A DNA stretch of 64,000 nucleotides from Kribbella antiqua (GCF_004345665.1 NZ_SLWR01000002.1:310001-374000), one strand, 5' to 3'. Positions 36,644 to 46,396 are shown, counted from the stretch's first letter. Program-made: numbers and translations. Notes: generated from the sequence alone by a model not told the origin.

Positions 36644-38965
36644 CTAGGCCACGGTCACCGTGCCGCGGATCGGGGTGGCTGAGCCGGTCCACCAGAGGAG
36701 GCTGCCGTCGGCGTCGGAGCCGGTGAGGGTCCAGGTGTAGCGGCCCTTGGGGACCAGGCGGCCGGCGGAATCCCTGCCGTTCCACGCGACCCGGGCGGCT
36801 CCGACAGTGGTCGCACACGACAACGTCCGCTTCACCGTCGCACCGCTGGTGATCGTGATCTTGCAGGTCGGCAGGGCCTTGCTGATCGCGAACTCCGGCG
36901 TCCACTGATCGCTCTTCCCGTCGCCGTTCGGGGTCAACGTGGCGGATCCGAGCGCGTTGCCGAGGTAGCGCGGTCTTGCCGTGAACGCCGCCACCGGCGT
37001 CAGCTTGGCGATCCTGTCGAGCCCGGACCAGGCGACGCTCTCGTCGAAGGCGTCGTACGGCGTATCGGTCGGGCCGATCGCCGTCACGGTCGACGTACCG
37101 AGTCGCCAGGCCCTGAGGACGCGCGGATCATCGAGCGTCTGCTGGGTGTCGTGGAACAGATAGCCGCTGGTGAGCCGGATCGATCCGGTGTGCTGGCTGG
37201 CCCGTTCCACCACCGCCGAGCCGGTCATGATGCGGTACCCGATCTTCGACGTGGCGCAGTTGCCGTAGTTGTCGTTGCCGGTACAGGTGGCCCAGCCGAC
37301 GATCGAGCCGTTGACGTCCAGCCCGACGACCCGGGGGGTGCCCACGCCCTTCACCTGAACCACGGCGCCGCTGGAGAGATCCTTGCGGTAGATGCGATTC
37401 GATGAGTCGGCGTAGACCAGGTAACTACCCCACAGAGCGGCGGGCCGGTCACCTGCGAAAGCTCCCAGGTCTGTGTTCAAGCCGGTACGGACGTCGAAGA
37501 GCATCAACCGCAGGTTGTCGTAGGTGTCCCAGCAGATGCCGGGATCACAATTGACGCCGGTGTACAAGCCCTTGACCCACAGGAACCGGGACCCTGACAG
37601 CCGGAACGGCAGTGAGTTGAGTCGCTGGACCACCGCCACCTTCGCCTGCCCGTCGAACATCCTGGTCTTCACGCCGTCGTCGGTGATCAGCCATAGATCG
37701 CCACCCTTGTCCACATACGCCGTACGGCGGCCGTCGCGGGCGATCCGGCTGTCCCCGACCTCAGCGACGGTCTTCTGCGCAGCAAGGCTGAAGGCAGTGC
37801 CCGACTTGGTGAAAGTCCTTCTGCTCAAGGTCAGCCGCGGCGCTTCGCCGACCTGGCCCTGGTTGTCGACGTACGCGACAGTGGACGCACCGATCGCCAC
37901 GTTCCGCGTCTCCGGGGGCAGCAGGCCCACGGTGGCGATGCGGGTCCGCGGCTGGCCGGACGCGACGACCTGCATCGCGTCGATGCCGGGCGAAGCGCCG
38001 TACGTGTCGACGAGGAACCGGCTGCCGTCGCTGGCCACGCTGACCGAGCCGTCGAGCGCACTGCCCGCGCCGATCGTTCCGGCGCGGCACTGGGTCCACA
38101 TGTCGTCGCACCCGGCCCATCCGGTCGCGGCACCGGCGATGGCCGTCGTGTGGACCCGGAAGTCGTCCACCCGCGACACCGTCGCCGGCCCACCGGTCGT
38201 GGAGGAACGGACGACGTAGCTCGACTTGATACCGGGCTCGTCGTAGGCGAGCTGCGCCCAGGTGACCACGGCACCGGCAAGGTCGAAGCCCTGCGCGTAA
38301 CGGCTCCGGCCGCCGGTCTGGATCACCTGCGGCTGGTCGGGAGCGGCGTACGAGCGGTACTCGAGGGTCAGGGAACCGTCGGATGCCTCGTTCGCAACCA
38401 CGACGTACCCCGTCTGGTCCGCGGCGGCGAGGGTGTAGGTCCCAATGCCCGGTGCTTGGCCGATGACGCGGCAGCCCGTAGCGTCGGCCGCGACCCGCTG
38501 GCCGTCCTCCGACAGCCAACCGAACGACGTGAACGCCGCGCCCTGCGCCGATCGGAACGACGTCGCCGGTTGCGGCGCGTCGTCGCACCGGCGAACGGTC
38601 GTGCTGCCGACGGTCAGGTACCTGATCTTCCCGTCCGGGTTGAACGGCGCGTACGCCTTGTCACCCGCGAGGAAGCGGAAATCCGAGGACACCTCGTACG
38701 GCGCTCCCCCGGCCGGCTTCAGGTAGGTGAACTTGTAGGCCCCCTCGTACGGCGGCCGTTCCACCGAATACAGCATCCCCGCGGAGGAAGCCCCGAGAAT
38801 CGTGATCCGCGGCATCAGCGACGGGATCCGGTTGACGCTCACCGTCCCCGCCGGATCCGCGAGCGTCTGCGCCTGCCCTGCCGGTGCGATGACGACCAAC
38901 CCCACCGCCAACGCCACGACAACCCCCGCAGCCGCCCCCAGCCACCGCCTGCCTCTCCCAGCCAT
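36644..38965 (-). CDS. Secreted beta-propeller protein with FlgD-like Ig domain
   Basis: The 773-residue protein has a signal peptide (GAAAGVVVALAVGLVVIAPAGQAQ). A long region of repeated short beta strands of TolB/WD40-like character spans about 60-660 (for example LTVGSTTVRRCDD and RIARDGRRTAYVDKGGDLWLI). A C-terminal FlgD Ig-like domain starts at about residue 675, introduced by LTPNGDGKSD. Ten Cys residues, many in close pairs, suggest disulfides outside the cell. No catalytic residues are seen; it is probably a surface-binding or scaffold protein. It converges on the F420 oxidoreductase gene with only 1 base between stop codons. Confidence 0.7.
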   Translation of the reverse strand: MAGRGRRWLGAAAGVVVALAVGLVVIAPAGQAQTLADPAGTVSVNRIPSLMPRITILGASSAGMLYSVERPPYEGAYKFTYLKPAGGAPYEVSSDFRFLAGDKAYAPFNPDGKIRYLTVGSTTVRRCDDAPQPATSFRSAQGAAFTSFGWLSEDGQRVAADATGCRVIGQAPGIGTYTLAAADQTGYVVVANEASDGSLTLEYRSYAAPDQPQVIQTGGRSRYAQGFDLAGAVVTWAQLAYDEPGIKSSYVVRSSTTGGPATVSRVDDFRVHTTAIAGAATGWAGCDDMWTQCRAGTIGAGSALDGSVSVASDGSRFLVDTYGASPGIDAMQVVASGQPRTRIATVGLLPPETRNVAIGASTVAYVDNQGQVGEAPRLTLSRRTFTKSGTAFSLAAQKTVAEVGDSRIARDGRRTAYVDKGGDLWLITDDGVKTRMFDGQAKVAVVQRLNSLPFRLSGSRFLWVKGLYTGVNCDPGICWDTYDNLRLMLFDVRTGLNTDLGAFAGDRPAALWGSYLVYADSSNRIYRKDLSSGAVVQVKGVGTPRVVGLDVNGSIVGWATCTGNDNYGNCATSKIGYRIMTGSAVVERASQHTGSIRLTSGYLFHDTQQTLDDPRVLRAWRLGTSTVTAIGPTDTPYDAFDESVAWSGLDRIAKLTPVAAFTARPRYLGNALGSATLTPNGDGKSDQWTPEFAISKALPTCKITITSGATVKRTLSCATTVGAARVAWNGRDSAGRLVPKGRYTWTLTGSDADGSLLWWTGSATPIRGTVTVA

Positions 38966-39036
38966 GCCCGCTCCTCACCCCTAGCCCTACCAACCCTGAT
39001 GCAGACCGCACACCAAAAGTTGCGCAGCCCAGAACC

Positions 39037-39639
39037 CTAGGGTTCGAGCAGGTCTTTCAACGCGGCCGTCATGGCGGCGACGAGGTCGCGGTTCGGGTCG
39101 ATGAGCCATTGGAGTTGGAGGCCGTCCCAGACGGCGACCAGGGACTCCGCGATGGAGTAGGGGTCTCGGGGGTTGGAGATGCGGCCCTGCTCCTGGTCTT
39201 GGCGGATGTCGTCGGCCAGCGTGGCGATCGTCAGTTCGTACCGACGCCGGAACCACTCGTGCGCCGGGTGATCCGATGCTGACGACTCCGCGGCCATGAG
39301 GGCGAGCAGTCTCAGCATTTCGGGCCGGTCGATGTTCCGGCGCACGAACTGCAAGACGGCGTAGGCGACGCCCTCGTTCCTCCGGTCGGTCTGGAACGAG
39401 TCGGCGTGGGCGGAATCGGCGCTCTCGAGGACAGCCACCAGGAGGTCGCTCTTGCTCGGGAAGTGATGGACGACGGCGGTCAGACTCAGGTCGAGCTGCT
39501 TCGCGATCTCCCGCAGCGACCCACCTCGGTAGCCGCGGGCCGAGAAGACGGAGGCCGCGGAAGCGACGATCTCGGCCTGGCGGCGCGCGCTCTTGGCGTA
39601 CGGGCCGCGCCGCGGTCGACTCGCTGTCTGATCGCTCAT
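39037..39639 (-). CDS. TetR family regulator divergent from the beta-glucuronidase operon
   Basis: The 200-residue protein has a helix-turn-helix at about residues 19-62 (GGSLREIAKQLDLSLTAVVHHF) and a TetR C-terminal ligand domain. It is transcribed away from the ABC importer/GH2 operon with a 133-base shared control region, the standard arrangement for a local repressor responding to the imported glycoside. The operator could not be located with confidence in that region. Confidence 0.87.
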   Translation of the reverse strand: MSDQTASRPRRGPYAKSARRQAEIVASAASVFSARGYRGGSLREIAKQLDLSLTAVVHHFPSKSDLLVAVLESADSAHADSFQTDRRNEGVAYAVLQFVRRNIDRPEMLRLLALMAAESSASDHPAHEWFRRRYELTIATLADDIRQDQEQGRISNPRDPYSIAESLVAVWDGLQLQWLIDPNRDLVAAMTAALKDLLEP

Positions 39640-39772
39640 GGTCGCAACCCTATGCGCCCGTCCGCCCGTTGCCGGTGAAATTCGTCCGAACCAAAATATG
39701 GCACTTGTACTGTTTTCGCGGTACCGTCCTGGTCACCCACTACCCGACGTACGGCGAGAGGACGGGACCTGG

Positions 39773-41059
39773 ATGTTCACCTCAAACGTTGCGAAGACAC
39801 TCGTCGGCGGTGTCGCCGTCGCACTACTCCTGGCCGGCTGCGGCCGGTCCGACGCCCCGGCGGCGCAGGCCGCGGCCGGCAATCCGATCGACTCCAACCC
39901 CGCGAGCGGCACCATCACGGTGTGGGCGATGGGTACCGAGGGCGAACTTTTGCCCAAGCTGGCCGCCCAGTTCAGCAAGGAGAATCCCGGCGCGAAGGTG
40001 CAGGTGACAGCGGTTCCCTGGCAGGACTACGCCAAGAAGGTGCAGACGGCGATCGCCTCTGGAGACACACCTGACGCCACCATGGTGGGTGCGGTCGACC
40101 TCGCGGCGTTCGCGTCCACCGGCGGACTGGACAAGGTCCCGTCCGGCCTCGTCGACACCAGCGCCTTCTACCCGGGCGCCGCTCAGAGCACCACGTTCGA
40201 GGGAGCGTCGTACGGCGTCCCGTGGTACGTCGAGACGCGCTCGCTCTTCTACCGCAAGGACCTGGCGCAGGCCGCCGGAGTCTCCGCACCCAAGACCTGG
40301 GACGAGTACGGCCCGTTCCTCCAGGCCCTGCAGAAGCAAGGAGCCAAGTGGGGGCTTTCGCTGCCCACCGGCGCCACGGGGACGTGGCAGGGCGTCGTGC
40401 CGTTCATGTGGCAGGCGGGAGCCGAAATCATGAGTGCGGACGGGAAGAAGTTCACCTTCGACACCCCCGAGGCGCGCAAGGGACTCGAGTTCTACCAGCA
40501 GTTCATCACCTCGAAGATCTCCAGCCCGAACGGCCCGGTGAGCCTCGGCGAGATCGAGCCGCAGTTCGTCGCCGGATCCACTGCCGCGCTCATCTCCGGT
40601 CCCTGGGAGGAAGGTCTGCTGAAGTCCGCCGGCGGCGCAGCTTTCGTCGACGACAAGGTGGGCATCGCTCCGCTTCCGTCGGGACCGAAGTCCAACGCCA
40701 GCTACATCGGCGGCGGCCAGTGGTCGGTGTTCAAGGACGCCAAGAACCGCGACGGCGCCTGGAAGTTCATCCGGTGGATGGCCGGTCCTGAGGTGCAGAA
40801 GACCTGGTACTCCCTGTCCGGAGACCTGCCGTCGGTCCAGTCGGCGTGGAACGAAGGAAAGCTGGCGACCGACCCGGCTCTCGGTGTCTTTCGCACCCAG
40901 CTCAAGACGGCGCAGCCCGGCCCCACCACGACGACCTGGCGGCAGGTGACGGCGGTGCTGGACGCCGAGTTCGAGAAGGTCGCGAAGGGCGTCTCGTCAC
41001 CGGAAGCAGCCCTTCAGGAGATCCAGAAGAGGGCGGCTGCGATCGGCACCGGGGAGTAG
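39773..41059 (+). CDS. Sugar ABC transporter substrate-binding lipoprotein (family 1)
   Basis: The 428-residue protein has a lipobox ALLLAGCG (Cys about residue 23) and the extracellular solute-binding family 1 fold: ITVWAMGTEGELLPKLAAQF near the start, VPWYVETRSLFYRKDL and WSVFKDAKNRDGAWKFIRWM. It should bind an oligosaccharide or glucuronide for the two permeases encoded next. The frame is open further upstream, but the ATG at 39773 directly precedes the signal sequence. It is the first gene of a four-gene operon that ends in a beta-glucuronidase. The ATPase must be encoded elsewhere, probably a shared MsiK-type protein. Confidence 0.92.
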   Translation: MFTSNVAKTLVGGVAVALLLAGCGRSDAPAAQAAAGNPIDSNPASGTITVWAMGTEGELLPKLAAQFSKENPGAKVQVTAVPWQDYAKKVQTAIASGDTPDATMVGAVDLAAFASTGGLDKVPSGLVDTSAFYPGAAQSTTFEGASYGVPWYVETRSLFYRKDLAQAAGVSAPKTWDEYGPFLQALQKQGAKWGLSLPTGATGTWQGVVPFMWQAGAEIMSADGKKFTFDTPEARKGLEFYQQFITSKISSPNGPVSLGEIEPQFVAGSTAALISGPWEEGLLKSAGGAAFVDDKVGIAPLPSGPKSNASYIGGGQWSVFKDAKNRDGAWKFIRWMAGPEVQKTWYSLSGDLPSVQSAWNEGKLATDPALGVFRTQLKTAQPGPTTTTWRQVTAVLDAEFEKVAKGVSSPEAALQEIQKRAAAIGTGE

Positions 41060-41061
41060 GC

Positions 41062-42006
41062 ATGACGACTCTTGCTCCCGCCAAAGCCGTACCGACTGCT
41101 GGACCGCCGCGAACGGAACCGCCACGGTCTCGGGGCCGCGCCCGGCGGACGTTGATCGCGTGGGCCTTCTGCGCACCCTTCATCGTGCTGTTCGGCACCT
41201 TCGGTGTGGAGCCGGTCTTCTCGTCGCTATCGATGAGCGTCACCGACATCACAGCCCGGGACATCAGGACGCCGTTCAGCGTCGACTTCGTCGGCCTGGC
41301 GCACTACACCGCGCTCTTCCAGGATCCGACGTTTCTGCGGGCGGCGGTCAACACGCTGTACTTCGTCGTGGTGGGAATCCCGCTGACGATGATCATCGCC
41401 CTGACGATCGCCGTCGCACTCAACTCGGGAATCCGGCGCGCGAAGGGACTCTTCCGGGTCGGGTACTTCGCTCCAGTGGTGACCAGCGTTGTGGCGGTCG
41501 CGGTGGTGTGGAGGTACCTCTACGAGCCGGACGGCATGATCAACTCAGTCCTGGCCGTCGCGGGGATCCACGGGCCGGACTGGTTGAACGACCCGAACTG
41601 GGCCATGCCCGCGCTCATCCTGATGGCGGTCTGGCGTCACTTCGGCATCCCGATGGTGATCTTCCTGGCCGGTCTGCAGTCCATTCCGGCGGACTTGCTC
41701 GAGGCGGCCCGCGTTGACGGCGCCACTCGCTGGCAAGCCTTCCGCAGTATCACCTTGCCGCTGCTCAGACCGACGACCCTGGTGGTCGCCGTACTGCTGA
41801 GCATCGGTTATCTGCAGTTCTTCGAGGAGCCGTTCGTGATGACGAGTGGTGGCCCGCTGGGCAGCACGACTTCGATCAGCTACTACGCCTACGAGCAGTT
41901 TGGCTTCGGCAACTACGGGATGGCCTCCGCCGCGTCGTACGTGCTGGTGGCTGCGATCGCACTGCTCAGCCTCCTGCAATTCCGTATCTTCCGAGCGAAG
42001 GCATGA
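41062..42006 (+). CDS. Sugar ABC transporter permease (MalF type)
   Basis: The 314-residue protein has six predicted membrane helices, the first at about residues 32-52, and the cytoplasmic EAA loop motif LLEAARVDGATRWQAFRSI that contacts the ATPase. It belongs to the CUT1 family handling oligosaccharides. The ATG lies 2 bases after the binding protein stop, and the second permease follows after a 1-base gap. The two permeases form a heterodimer. Confidence 0.92.
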   Translation: MTTLAPAKAVPTAGPPRTEPPRSRGRARRTLIAWAFCAPFIVLFGTFGVEPVFSSLSMSVTDITARDIRTPFSVDFVGLAHYTALFQDPTFLRAAVNTLYFVVVGIPLTMIIALTIAVALNSGIRRAKGLFRVGYFAPVVTSVVAVAVVWRYLYEPDGMINSVLAVAGIHGPDWLNDPNWAMPALILMAVWRHFGIPMVIFLAGLQSIPADLLEAARVDGATRWQAFRSITLPLLRPTTLVVAVLLSIGYLQFFEEPFVMTSGGPLGSTTSISYYAYEQFGFGNYGMASAASYVLVAAIALLSLLQFRIFRAKA

Positions 42007-42007
42007 C

Positions 42008-42823
42008 ATGAGGCCCGCCCGCGTACTCCTGTACGGCGCTCTGGCGCTAGGACTGCTCGCGACACTTGCGCCGTTCGCGTGGATGTTACTGGGATCGGTC
42101 AAGCCGACCGGCGAGATCGTCGCGAATCCCAGCGTCTGGCTGCCCCGCTCTCCGACCATCGGAAACTTCGAGCAGTTGCTGTCGAAGCAGAACTTCGCGC
42201 TGTACTTCGTCAACAGCACGGTGGTCGCCGTGACGTGTGTGCTGGGGAATCTGCTCTTCAGTTCGATGGCAGGCTATGCCTTTGCCAAGCTGGAGTTCGC
42301 CGGAAAGAAGCTCCTGTTCGGCCTCGTCCTCACGATGCTGATCATCCCCGGCGTCACCACCTTCGTGCCGCTGTTCGTCCTCGTCAGCAACATGGGACTG
42401 AGCAACTCCTATCTCGGGTTGATCCTGCCCTTCCTGGTGGCACCGCTCGGTGTGTTCCTCATGCGCCAGTTCATCCGGGACATTCCGGATTCGCTGCTCG
42501 AAGCTGCTCGCCTCGACGGCGCCGGCGACGCCCGCATCTTCCTCAGAGTCATCGTCCCGCTCTGCCGGCCCCCGCTGGCGACACTCGCGATCCTGACCTT
42601 CCTCGGCCAGTGGAACAACTTCCTCTGGCCATTGGTGATCGCACAGACCGAAGACCACTACACGTTGCCGGTCGCGCTCGCGCTCTTCTCGGTAGGTGCC
42701 AACGGCACCAATTACGGTCTGCTGCTCGCCGGTGCCGTCACCGTCGTCACACCGATCGTCCTGCTCTTCCTGGCCCTGCAGAGACAGTTCATCCAGGGCA
42801 TCGCCAATACCGGCCTGAAATAA
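42008..42823 (+). CDS. Sugar ABC transporter permease (MalG type)
   Basis: The 271-residue partner permease of the CUT1 family has a first helix at residues 6-28 and the EAA motif SLLEAARLDGAGDARIFLRV. Six membrane helices are visible. It forms a heterodimer with the preceding permease and is followed 13 bases later by the GH2 gene, with an AAGGAG ribosome site for that gene just after its stop. No ATPase gene is present in the operon. Confidence 0.92.
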   Translation: MRPARVLLYGALALGLLATLAPFAWMLLGSVKPTGEIVANPSVWLPRSPTIGNFEQLLSKQNFALYFVNSTVVAVTCVLGNLLFSSMAGYAFAKLEFAGKKLLFGLVLTMLIIPGVTTFVPLFVLVSNMGLSNSYLGLILPFLVAPLGVFLMRQFIRDIPDSLLEAARLDGAGDARIFLRVIVPLCRPPLATLAILTFLGQWNNFLWPLVIAQTEDHYTLPVALALFSVGANGTNYGLLLAGAVTVVTPIVLLFLALQRQFIQGIANTGLK

Positions 42824-42836
42824 GGAGAAACCGAAG

Positions 42837-44615
42837 ATGCTTCGTCCGCAGGACGGACCCACCCGCGAACGACGGTCACTGGCCGGCCTGTGGCGATTCC
42901 GGCTCGATGCCGAGGGAGCCGGCCGCACCGAAGGCTGGTGGCGCTCGACCCTCGCGGCCGCCGAGGACATGCCGGTGCCGGCCAGCTACAACGACATCTA
43001 CCCCGACACGGCAGTCCGGGATCACGTCGGCGATGCCTGGTACCAGACGAGCGTGTGGGTGCCGGATCAGTGGGCAGACCAGCGCGTCGTACTGCGCTTC
43101 GATGCCGCAACCCACCGCGCGATCGTCTGGGTCAATGACACGGAGGTTGCCGAGCACGAAGGCGGTTACACCCCCTTCGAAGCAGATGTCACCGAGCACC
43201 TCCGACCAGGAGCTGAGAACCGGGTCACGGTCGTGATGAACAACGAACTGAGCTGGTCGACGATCCCGCCGGGCACCATCGAGGAGCGGCCAGATGGCCG
43301 GCGGGTGCAGCGCTACTTCCACGATTTCTTCAACTACGCGGGACTGCACCGGCCGGTCTGGCTCTACACCACTCCCCCGGCGTACATCAGCGACATCACC
43401 GTGACCACCAGCTTCGACGACACCACCGGCGTGATCGACTATCGGGTGGACAGTACCGGCGACGTCCGCGTGGTGCTGCGCGATGCTTCAGGCTCCGAAG
43501 TTGCCTCCGCCGACGGCTCGGCCGGCTTTCTGCGAGTGCCCGATGTACATCCCTGGGCCCCTGGCGACGGGTACCTCTACGAGCTCGAGGCCTCGCTGCT
43601 CAACCAGTCCGGGGAAGTCGTCGACAGTTACCGGCAGCCGGTCGGCGTACGCACGGTCGAGGTACGCGGAAAGCAGTTCCTGATCAACGGAACGCCCTTC
43701 TATTTCAAGGGATTCGGCAAGCATGAGGACGCGGCGGTCCGCGGCAAGGGGCACGACGACGTACTGATGGTGCATGACTTCGCGCTGCTCGATTGGATCG
43801 GCGCGAACTCCTTTCGTACGTCGCACTACCCGCACGCGGAGGACGTTCTCGACTACGCCGACCGGCACGGCGTGGTCGTCATCGGCGAGACGCCGGCCGT
43901 CGGCCTCAACCTCAACATCGGCGGCGGAGTCTTCAAGTCCGGCGAACGAGTGCCGACCTTCGCAGCGGACAGGGTCAGCGACGACACCCAGCACAATCAT
44001 CTCCGGGCGATCCAGGAACTGGTCGCTCGCGACAAGAACCATCCCAGCGTCGTGCTGTGGTGCGTCGCCAACGAACCCGACAACGTCCAGCCAGAAGCGC
44101 GTGACTACTTTGCCCCGCTGGTGGCGGAAACCCGCCGCCTCGACCCGACTCGGCCAGTGGCCTACGCCAACGCACTGCTCGCACCGCCGGACCAGTGCGT
44201 GATCACCGACCTGTTCGACGTCGTCCTGCTCAACCGCTACTACGGCTGGTACTTCGGTCCCGGCGACCTGCAGACGGCCGAGACCTCCCTGGAGACCGAA
44301 CTGCGCCAATGGGCCGAGCTGCACGGCAAGCCCATCATCATCACCGAGTACGGCGCGGACACCTATCCCGGCCTCCGTGACATCGTGCCCAGCCCGTGGA
44401 CCGAGGAGTACCAGACCGAGCTGCTCGACGTGTATCACCGCGTCTTCGACCGGGTCGACGCAGTGGTCGGCGAACAGGTCTGGACCTTCGCCGATTTCGC
44501 CACAATGCCAGGCGTTTTCCGCGTCGACGGCAACAAGAAAGGCGTCTTCACTCGCGACCGCCGACCCAAATCCGCTGCCTTCCAGCTCCGCACCCGCTGG
44601 CTCGAATGCGAATGA
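42837..44615 (+). CDS. Glycoside hydrolase family 2, beta-glucuronidase-like
   Basis: The 592-residue cytoplasmic enzyme has no signal peptide. It has the GH2 order: jelly-roll sugar-binding domain (about 10-185), Ig-like domain (190-280) and a barrel (285-590). Catalytic acid/base Glu413 lies in VANEPDNV and nucleophile Glu504 in ITEYGADTY; the NEPDN and TEYGADT contexts are those of beta-glucuronidases rather than beta-galactosidases. It probably hydrolyses glucuronides or short glucurono-oligosaccharides imported by the ABC system of the same operon. The length matches the UidA group. The substrate range is a prediction. Confidence 0.87.
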   Translation: MLRPQDGPTRERRSLAGLWRFRLDAEGAGRTEGWWRSTLAAAEDMPVPASYNDIYPDTAVRDHVGDAWYQTSVWVPDQWADQRVVLRFDAATHRAIVWVNDTEVAEHEGGYTPFEADVTEHLRPGAENRVTVVMNNELSWSTIPPGTIEERPDGRRVQRYFHDFFNYAGLHRPVWLYTTPPAYISDITVTTSFDDTTGVIDYRVDSTGDVRVVLRDASGSEVASADGSAGFLRVPDVHPWAPGDGYLYELEASLLNQSGEVVDSYRQPVGVRTVEVRGKQFLINGTPFYFKGFGKHEDAAVRGKGHDDVLMVHDFALLDWIGANSFRTSHYPHAEDVLDYADRHGVVVIGETPAVGLNLNIGGGVFKSGERVPTFAADRVSDDTQHNHLRAIQELVARDKNHPSVVLWCVANEPDNVQPEARDYFAPLVAETRRLDPTRPVAYANALLAPPDQCVITDLFDVVLLNRYYGWYFGPGDLQTAETSLETELRQWAELHGKPIIITEYGADTYPGLRDIVPSPWTEEYQTELLDVYHRVFDRVDAVVGEQVWTFADFATMPGVFRVDGNKKGVFTRDRRPKSAAFQLRTRWLECE

Positions 44616-44735
44616 TTGCTTCAAGCGGTGAGTGTGGAGAAGTTCGGTAATTGGATGTATCTGGCGGTCTGCTCACGCGGTCTGTCCCAATGAGAGCCCT
44701 GAACAGGAGGGGCCCGAACTTGGGGGAAACCCAGC

Positions 44736-45167
44736 ATGGCAGAGACTGATTTCGATGGCCTTCCGGGCCTCGACGGCGCAGTGACCGCGGTAGCGATCAT
44801 CGATCATGACGGTAACCCGAACCGGGTTGTCGACGACCAGTTCCCGTTCGACGTGACCGTCAAGTGGAGCGTCACGCCGCCGGCCACGGCCGCGCTGCTC
44901 GATGGCAAGTGGACCATCAAGGTGTACGCGGAGTCGATGGGGCCCGGTCCCGAGAAGCTGATCGGCACCGCCACCGAGGCCGCCAACGGCGGGCCCGCGT
45001 ACAGCACGAAGATCACCGTCCCGGTCAGCACGCTGCCGTCCGACGTACCGCCGGACTCGGGCGCCTACAAGCTCCTCGTGGTCATCACGTACCGGAACAC
45101 GCTCGGCGTGCTGACCGAGATGGCCGCGTTCAGCGAGGGCCCGATGTTCCTGCTCCGCCGTCCCTGA
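44736..45167 (+). CDS. Hypothetical beta-rich protein at the head of the CHAT/S8 island
   Basis: The 143-residue acidic protein has no signal peptide or membrane segment. Alternating hydrophobic strands (FPFDVTVKWSV, GKWTIKVYAESMG, STKITVPVSTL, YKLLVVITYR) suggest an Ig-like or immunoglobulin/fibronectin-type beta sandwich. The family is not recognised. The gene starts with ATG at 44736 behind an AGGAGG some 25 bases away, and precedes the sigma-factor gene by about 156 bases in the same direction. Its position suggests it belongs with the sigma factor, CHAT protease and subtilisin genes that follow; its role is unknown. Confidence 0.65.
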   Translation: MAETDFDGLPGLDGAVTAVAIIDHDGNPNRVVDDQFPFDVTVKWSVTPPATAALLDGKWTIKVYAESMGPGPEKLIGTATEAANGGPAYSTKITVPVSTLPSDVPPDSGAYKLLVVITYRNTLGVLTEMAAFSEGPMFLLRRP

Positions 45168-45323
45168 GGACGCGGAGCCTGCAACGCGCGGATGCACGGC
45201 ACCCGGAGGAGGGGTCGAGTGGGGTGCGTCGGCGCCGCCTGGCGGCGGCATGATCAGGGGGAGATGTCGCCGCCAGGTCACCAGCACAACGGGATGCACA
45301 GCGGACCCAACCCGGGAGCCGGA

Positions 45324-45938
45324 ATGGAAGATGACGCCACACCGGTCACAGCGCTGGTGGTCGCCGCCACCGGTGGCGAACAGCAGGCGTGGCGCGAGCT
45401 CGTCGGCAGGTACGCACCGTTGCTCGTATCCGTCATCCGGCGGTTCCGGCTGACGCCGAGCGAAACCGAGGACGTCGCGCAGACCGTGTGGCTTCGGCTG
45501 GTCGAGCACCTGGGCAGCCTGCAGGAACCGCAGGCCATCGCGGGATGGATCATCACGACCGCACGTCGCGAGTCGATCCGGCACCTGTCCTCCAAACGCC
45601 CCAACGACCCGCTGGATCCCGAGCACAAGTCGATCGCGGCCGACAGTGGTGAACCGGAGGAACGCATCTTCCGGGCTGAGCGGCACGAGGTCCTCCTGGC
45701 CGGACTGGCCGAGCTGCCGAGCCGCCAGCGAGAGCTGCTGTTGCTGCTGATGGAAGATCCGCAGCCGTCGTACGTCGAGATCAGCCAAAGCACAGGTATT
45801 CCGGTCGGCAGCATCGGGCCGACCAGGTCGCGCGCACTCGAACGATTGCGCAGATCGCCGCCGGTCATGGCCTACATGGCGGCGGACCGCCCCGAACCGT
45901 CAGGAGGTGATCGGCATGACGCAGCGACGCTGGGATGA
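45324..45938 (+). CDS. RNA polymerase sigma-70 (ECF-like) factor
   Basis: The 204-residue protein has a sigma region 2 at about residues 25-90 (RRFRLTPSETEDVAQTVWLRLVEHLG, here the DVAQTVWLRL core) and a region 4 helix-turn-helix at about 135-190 with the PSYVEISQSTGIPVGSIGPTRS pattern for -35 recognition (core IPVGSIGPTRSRALERL). It directs RNA polymerase to a dedicated promoter set. The ATG at 45324 is preferred: GGGAG lies 7 bases ahead, and the upstream frame is basic and unconserved. Its 3' end overlaps the next gene by 23 bases, which implies coupled translation. No classical zinc anti-sigma gene is present. Confidence 0.88.
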   Translation: MEDDATPVTALVVAATGGEQQAWRELVGRYAPLLVSVIRRFRLTPSETEDVAQTVWLRLVEHLGSLQEPQAIAGWIITTARRESIRHLSSKRPNDPLDPEHKSIAADSGEPEERIFRAERHEVLLAGLAELPSRQRELLLLLMEDPQPSYVEISQSTGIPVGSIGPTRSRALERLRRSPPVMAYMAADRPEPSGGDRHDAATLG

Positions 45939-46371
45939 CGACGAGCGCCTCTTCGACGATCTTTCCGAAGCCGTCCGCGACACCGCACCGTTGGCACGAA
46001 CGATCGCCGAGCACGCCGCGGGCGCCCTGTCCTGGCAGACGATCGACGAGGACCTGCTGGCAACCCTGACCTTCGACTCCTCGCTCGAGCCGGCTCTCGC
46101 GAACCGGGCCGACCCCGATGACACCCGCGTGCTGGTGTTCAGCTCCACGCCGCTGTCGATGGAGCTGGAGGTGATGCACGACCAAGTGGTCGGCCAGATC
46201 TTGCCGCCCAGTGCGGGCGAGGTTCGCATCGAAGTCTCCGACGGCGCGGAGTACCGCGTCACCGTCAACGAATCGGGCTTCTTCGAACTGCCGGCGCTGC
46301 CCGCCGGTCCGGTTCGACTGCGCTGCGACACGGCGACCGGGCGAGTGGTCACCGACTGGGTGCGGCTGTGA
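45916..46371 (+). CDS. Sigma-factor partner protein of unknown family (151 aa)
   Basis: The 151-residue acidic protein is translated from ATG 45916, 7 bases after a perfect AGGAGGTG ribosome site inside the sigma gene. The N-terminal half is helical; the C-terminal ~70 residues form a short beta domain (EVRIEVSDGAEYRVTVNESG, FFELPALPAGPVRLRC) like a carboxypeptidase-regulatory or SpaA-type sandwich. No HxxxCxxC anti-sigma motif and no membrane helix are present. Overlap with the sigma gene suggests stoichiometric partnership, perhaps as a non-canonical anti-sigma or activity sensor; this is inference. It ends 25 bases from the convergent CHAT gene. Confidence 0.7.
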   Translation: MTQRRWDDDERLFDDLSEAVRDTAPLARTIAEHAAGALSWQTIDEDLLATLTFDSSLEPALANRADPDDTRVLVFSSTPLSMELEVMHDQVVGQILPPSAGEVRIEVSDGAEYRVTVNESGFFELPALPAGPVRLRCDTATGRVVTDWVRL

Positions 46372-46396
46372 TCCGCGCTCAGGCTCCCAATGCCGC

